The position numbers were made by a program, and so were the translations under genes. From Candidatus Campbellbacteria bacterium RIFOXYC2_FULL_35_25 (GTDB lineage: Bacteria; Patescibacteriota; Minisyncoccia; Phycocordibacterales; UBA12079): a DNA stretch of 38,935 bases. Location: NCBI GenBank assembly GCA_001774495.1, contig MFAE01000009.1, positions 1-38,935 of the forward strand. The letters run 5' to 3'. Shown piece by piece: positions 36,424 through 38,935 of the stretch (its first letter is position 1; the number at the start of each line of letters is the position of its first letter). The notes under the pieces are model-generated. The model saw only the letters and a list, made by a program, of their open reading frames with translations. It was not told the origin of the DNA and made no database searches.

Positions 36424-37167
36424 CTAAATAATAGGGCGAACTTCAATATACCTTTTTTTCCAAGCTCTTTTAAAAGCACCTACTGACAAGTTTCCTCCTT
36501 CTGATTTGCCAGCTGGATCATTATAATAGACAACGTCGCCATCAATCCCACTGATCACAACAAGATGAGGAATAGGATTTTGAGGGTCAAAGGTGTAGTG
36601 TACCGAAGCAATCACGGGACCTTCTTCTACCGCTGTTTCAAATTGAGCAAAAGCAGTATCCATGTTAGCTGAAGAGAGGTCATAATTCATACCTTCGAGG
36701 CCATGGTCATCTGCAAGAAGCGCAAGGTCTCGATGTATCCACCCAGCATCTTTCAGGTATGCTCCGGAAGCAATCCCTTCATTTAAAAGTGTGTCGACTG
36801 AGACTTCCCCTGGTTCATAATACTCAACAAGCATTGCCAAGCTAGCAATCCCACAACCAATCTTTTGCCATTTCACAGCACTAATGTCTTCAAACTGCGA
36901 AAAAAATGGAACATCAAAAACACTTACTGTTTTAGGAGTATCATTTTTAGGTTCCTCTACTACTTCTGTAACTTTTAGAGTATTTAAAGACTTAAGAATG
37001 TGGCCAACAGGGGCTTGTACAGACGGAACAACATCCCCCAAGCTTTCGGGAATTGATAAATAAGATACAGAATTAACCGCTACGGCGTAAGAAAAGCTGT
37101 AAAAGGTCCCCAAAACGACCATGACTACGGTTACAAGAATGATTTTACTGTACGTCAAATTACTCAA
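36424..37167 (-). CDS. Secreted/membrane-anchored C39-like peptidase
   Basis: N-terminal hydrophobic segment; FDVPFFSQFED, GCGIASLAMLVEYY, PHLVVISGI, YYNDPAGKSEGG. Confidence 0.75.
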   Translation of the reverse strand: MSNLTYSKIILVTVVMVVLGTFYSFSYAVAVNSVSYLSIPESLGDVVPSVQAPVGHILKSLNTLKVTEVVEEPKNDTPKTVSVFDVPFFSQFEDISAVKWQKIGCGIASLAMLVEYYEPGEVSVDTLLNEGIASGAYLKDAGWIHRDLALLADDHGLEGMNYDLSSANMDTAFAQFETAVEEGPVIASVHYTFDPQNPIPHLVVISGIDGDVVYYNDPAGKSEGGNLSVGAFKRAWKKRYIEVRPII

Positions 37168-37220
37168 AAGTTTACACTATCTGCCTGGGGACATCAAGCT
37201 ATTTTTTGTGTCCCTATTTT

Positions 37221-38153
37221 TTAGTCTTTTACAATTACAAGGGTTCCTAATTCGGCCCAATTATAGAGCTCCTGTGCTTTTTCTGGCCAGAGATTAACAC
37301 AGCCGTGTGAGTATTCTTTCCCAAAACTGGTGTGCCAATAAGCCCCATGAATTACAGCTCCTCCATGCGTGAAATACAAATTCCAAGGAACACCAGGGAG
37401 ATCATAATATTGATTAGCAATATTAGGGATCGGTCCCTGCATATATCGACTCGGGGTTTTTCTAAAAATAGTAAATTCCCCTCGAGGTGTCGGGGTAAGT
37501 TCTAGGCCAGTAGATATTTTCTCTGTCATAAACAAAATGTCCCCATCATAGGCATAAAGCGTTTGAGAAGAACGATCCACAATAATCTTTTTTGTAGTTG
37601 TGGCGGCAGAATTTTCTTCATCATAGATAGTCCGAATACCTTCATCAAGGAGAACCCTAACGTGGTCAGCAGAAACATACCAGTTTCCCTTTACCCGTTC
37701 TGGATAACGAAGCCACTCATCAAAAATAATCTTATACCAAACCTGTCCCTCATTCTCAACCTTCCCTCCGACCTTAAGCACAATACCATTTCTAAGACGA
37801 CTTACTACTGGATATTCTACCCCTGGGCCTGAGCGCACATTCAAACACTCCTCCTCAAAGTGCGGGCCACATCCATCTATAACTTCAACATACTCAAAAA
37901 GAACTTTTTTAATAGGAAGGATCTTTTCTGATGTGATTTCCACAACTACTTCTTCTTCGTGGAGAAATGGGTTTGCTGGAGCTTCAAGATATTTTGATGA
38001 GGGGTCATCAATATACTCTTGGAGTGAAGAAGTTTCTTGTTCACTAAGCAAATTTGGTTTAAACAAGATGAGTATAATAAAAAAAAGAAGTATAAAAAGT
38101 ACCCCTGAGAAAATAATAATTGTGTTTCGATGGTGTTTTTGAGTTACGAACAT
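37221..38153 (-). CDS. L,D-transpeptidase (YkuD) with SH3-like domain
   Basis: N-terminal TM, ECLNVRSGPGVEYPVVSRLRNGIVLKV, AVIHGAYWHTSFGKEYSHGCVNLWPEKAQELY. Confidence 0.9.
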   Translation of the reverse strand: MFVTQKHHRNTIIIFSGVLFILLFFIILILFKPNLLSEQETSSLQEYIDDPSSKYLEAPANPFLHEEEVVVEITSEKILPIKKVLFEYVEVIDGCGPHFEEECLNVRSGPGVEYPVVSRLRNGIVLKVGGKVENEGQVWYKIIFDEWLRYPERVKGNWYVSADHVRVLLDEGIRTIYDEENSAATTTKKIIVDRSSQTLYAYDGDILFMTEKISTGLELTPTPRGEFTIFRKTPSRYMQGPIPNIANQYYDLPGVPWNLYFTHGGAVIHGAYWHTSFGKEYSHGCVNLWPEKAQELYNWAELGTLVIVKD

Positions 38154-38214
38154 ACCTACAGTATAGTCTTTTTACGTAACTTTTGAAATTGTTTTTTGTT
38201 TTATAATATAAGGA

Positions 38215-38241
38215 AAGCCACCGGTGAAGGTGGCTCTTTTT
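38215..38241. terminator. Intrinsic-terminator-like hairpin
   Basis: AAGCCACCGGTGAAGGTGGCTCTTTTT. Confidence 0.65.
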
Positions 38242-38261
38242 GGTCGAGGAAACTGGATATC

Positions 38262-38516
38262 TTATGATAATTTTGCCCATGGCACATGTTGACGGTTGGC
38301 GATATCAAACAACTCAAGTTGCATATCCGCACGAAGATGAAAGTTATGGTGTTTCGAATCAAAATCGTAAATTGGAGCGAAGCACAGATTCTCTGGAAGA
38401 TTAACTCCGCCAGTATGCATCTCCTTCAATTTTCTGAGTAATTCAAGATACCGTTTGGTATCTTCTCTGATGAGTTCGTCACGACCTTATTCTCTTTCTA
38501 TCATCATGTCGACCAC
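38262..38516 (-). pseudogene. Small ORF (GTG start) interrupted by one in-frame TAA (38487-38489)
   Basis: AAGGAG SD 6 nt before GTG; VVDMMIERE*GRDELIREDTKRYLELLRKLKEMHTGGVNLPENLCFAPIYDFDSKHHNFHLRADMQLELFDIANRQHVPWAKLS*. Confidence 0.5.
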
Positions 38517-38529
38517 GGCTATCTCCTTC

Positions 38530-38757
38530 TCAGCTTATTTTTTTAATAACACAAACAGTGTGCGCCTCTTCAAGATTCTTGCATCTAATCACCTCTGCAA
38601 GGCCATCAAATTGGGCACATTCCCAGAAAATTCTATCTCCTGGTAAAAGTTTCCATCCAACAGGAACATTTGTTTCGATTTCCTCCCCGCGGTCAAAAGG
38701 TTGAAAGGATTCTAAAAATATCATTAAAAACGCTAAGTCACCCCTGGTCCTAATCAT
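38530..38757 (-). CDS. Hypothetical small protein, 75 aa (start revised from 38880)
   Basis: GAGGAGG SD upstream of ATG 38757 (MIRTRGDLAFLMIFLESFQPFDRGEE). Confidence 0.65.
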   Translation of the reverse strand: MIRTRGDLAFLMIFLESFQPFDRGEEIETNVPVGWKLLPGDRIFWECAQFDGLAEVIRCKNLEEAHTVCVIKKIS

Positions 38758-38884
38758 GCTTTCCTCCTCAAACACAAAAATATATTGATTTAGAGCTTGT
38801 TTCCATCTACTAAGATACGATATCGTAGCTAATTTGTAAAGAAGAATTGCTGAATTAACACCTGAAGCGCACCCAAACACAAAC

Positions 38885-38933
38885 CCGTGGTATAGAATAG
38901 TTTTGTTACAAGCTAATCAAATACCACGGGTAT
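38885..38933. terminator. Long hairpin, possible terminator of a gene beyond the right edge
   Basis: ACCCGTGGTAT...ATACCACGGGT, perfect 11-bp stem; T-rich flank on the minus strand. Confidence 0.55.
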
Positions 38934-38935
38934 GT

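Overview
The window reads as a compact, AT-rich chromosomal segment of Patescibacteria/CPR type. This taxonomic call is inferred from gene content and reduced protein forms; no marker was searched. Standard code 11 fits. The core genes are gyrB, pheS/pheT, an RSH (p)ppGpp enzyme, a ZIP transporter, engB, uvrB-uvrA-uvrC, cspA, a DEAD-box helicase and typA. Accessory genes include a repeat-containing surface protein running off the left edge (missed by the ORF track), a two-component signalling island without DNA-binding outputs, a GH130-like plus phosphomannomutase-like module, and C39-like and L,D-transpeptidase cell-wall genes. The strongest novelty candidate is pheT (9467..11881, minus): a full NlpC/P60 cysteine-peptidase-like domain (C369/H437/H449) appears inserted inside its B5 domain. 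The same PheRS seems to lack the usual tRNA-binding appendages (PheS coiled coil, PheT EMAPII/OB domain). Other candidates are: (i) degenerate 7-nt-period repeats placed just 5' of start codons, often next to perfect hairpins; (ii) monocistronic small-ORF cassettes with consensus promoter, strong SD and terminator; (iii) one such cassette with an in-frame TGA followed by a SECIS-like hairpin, though a CGA>TGA nonsense change is the simpler reading; (iv) a cysteine-free UvrC without HhH domain. All calls come from reading the sequence and translated ORFs only; no searches were run.
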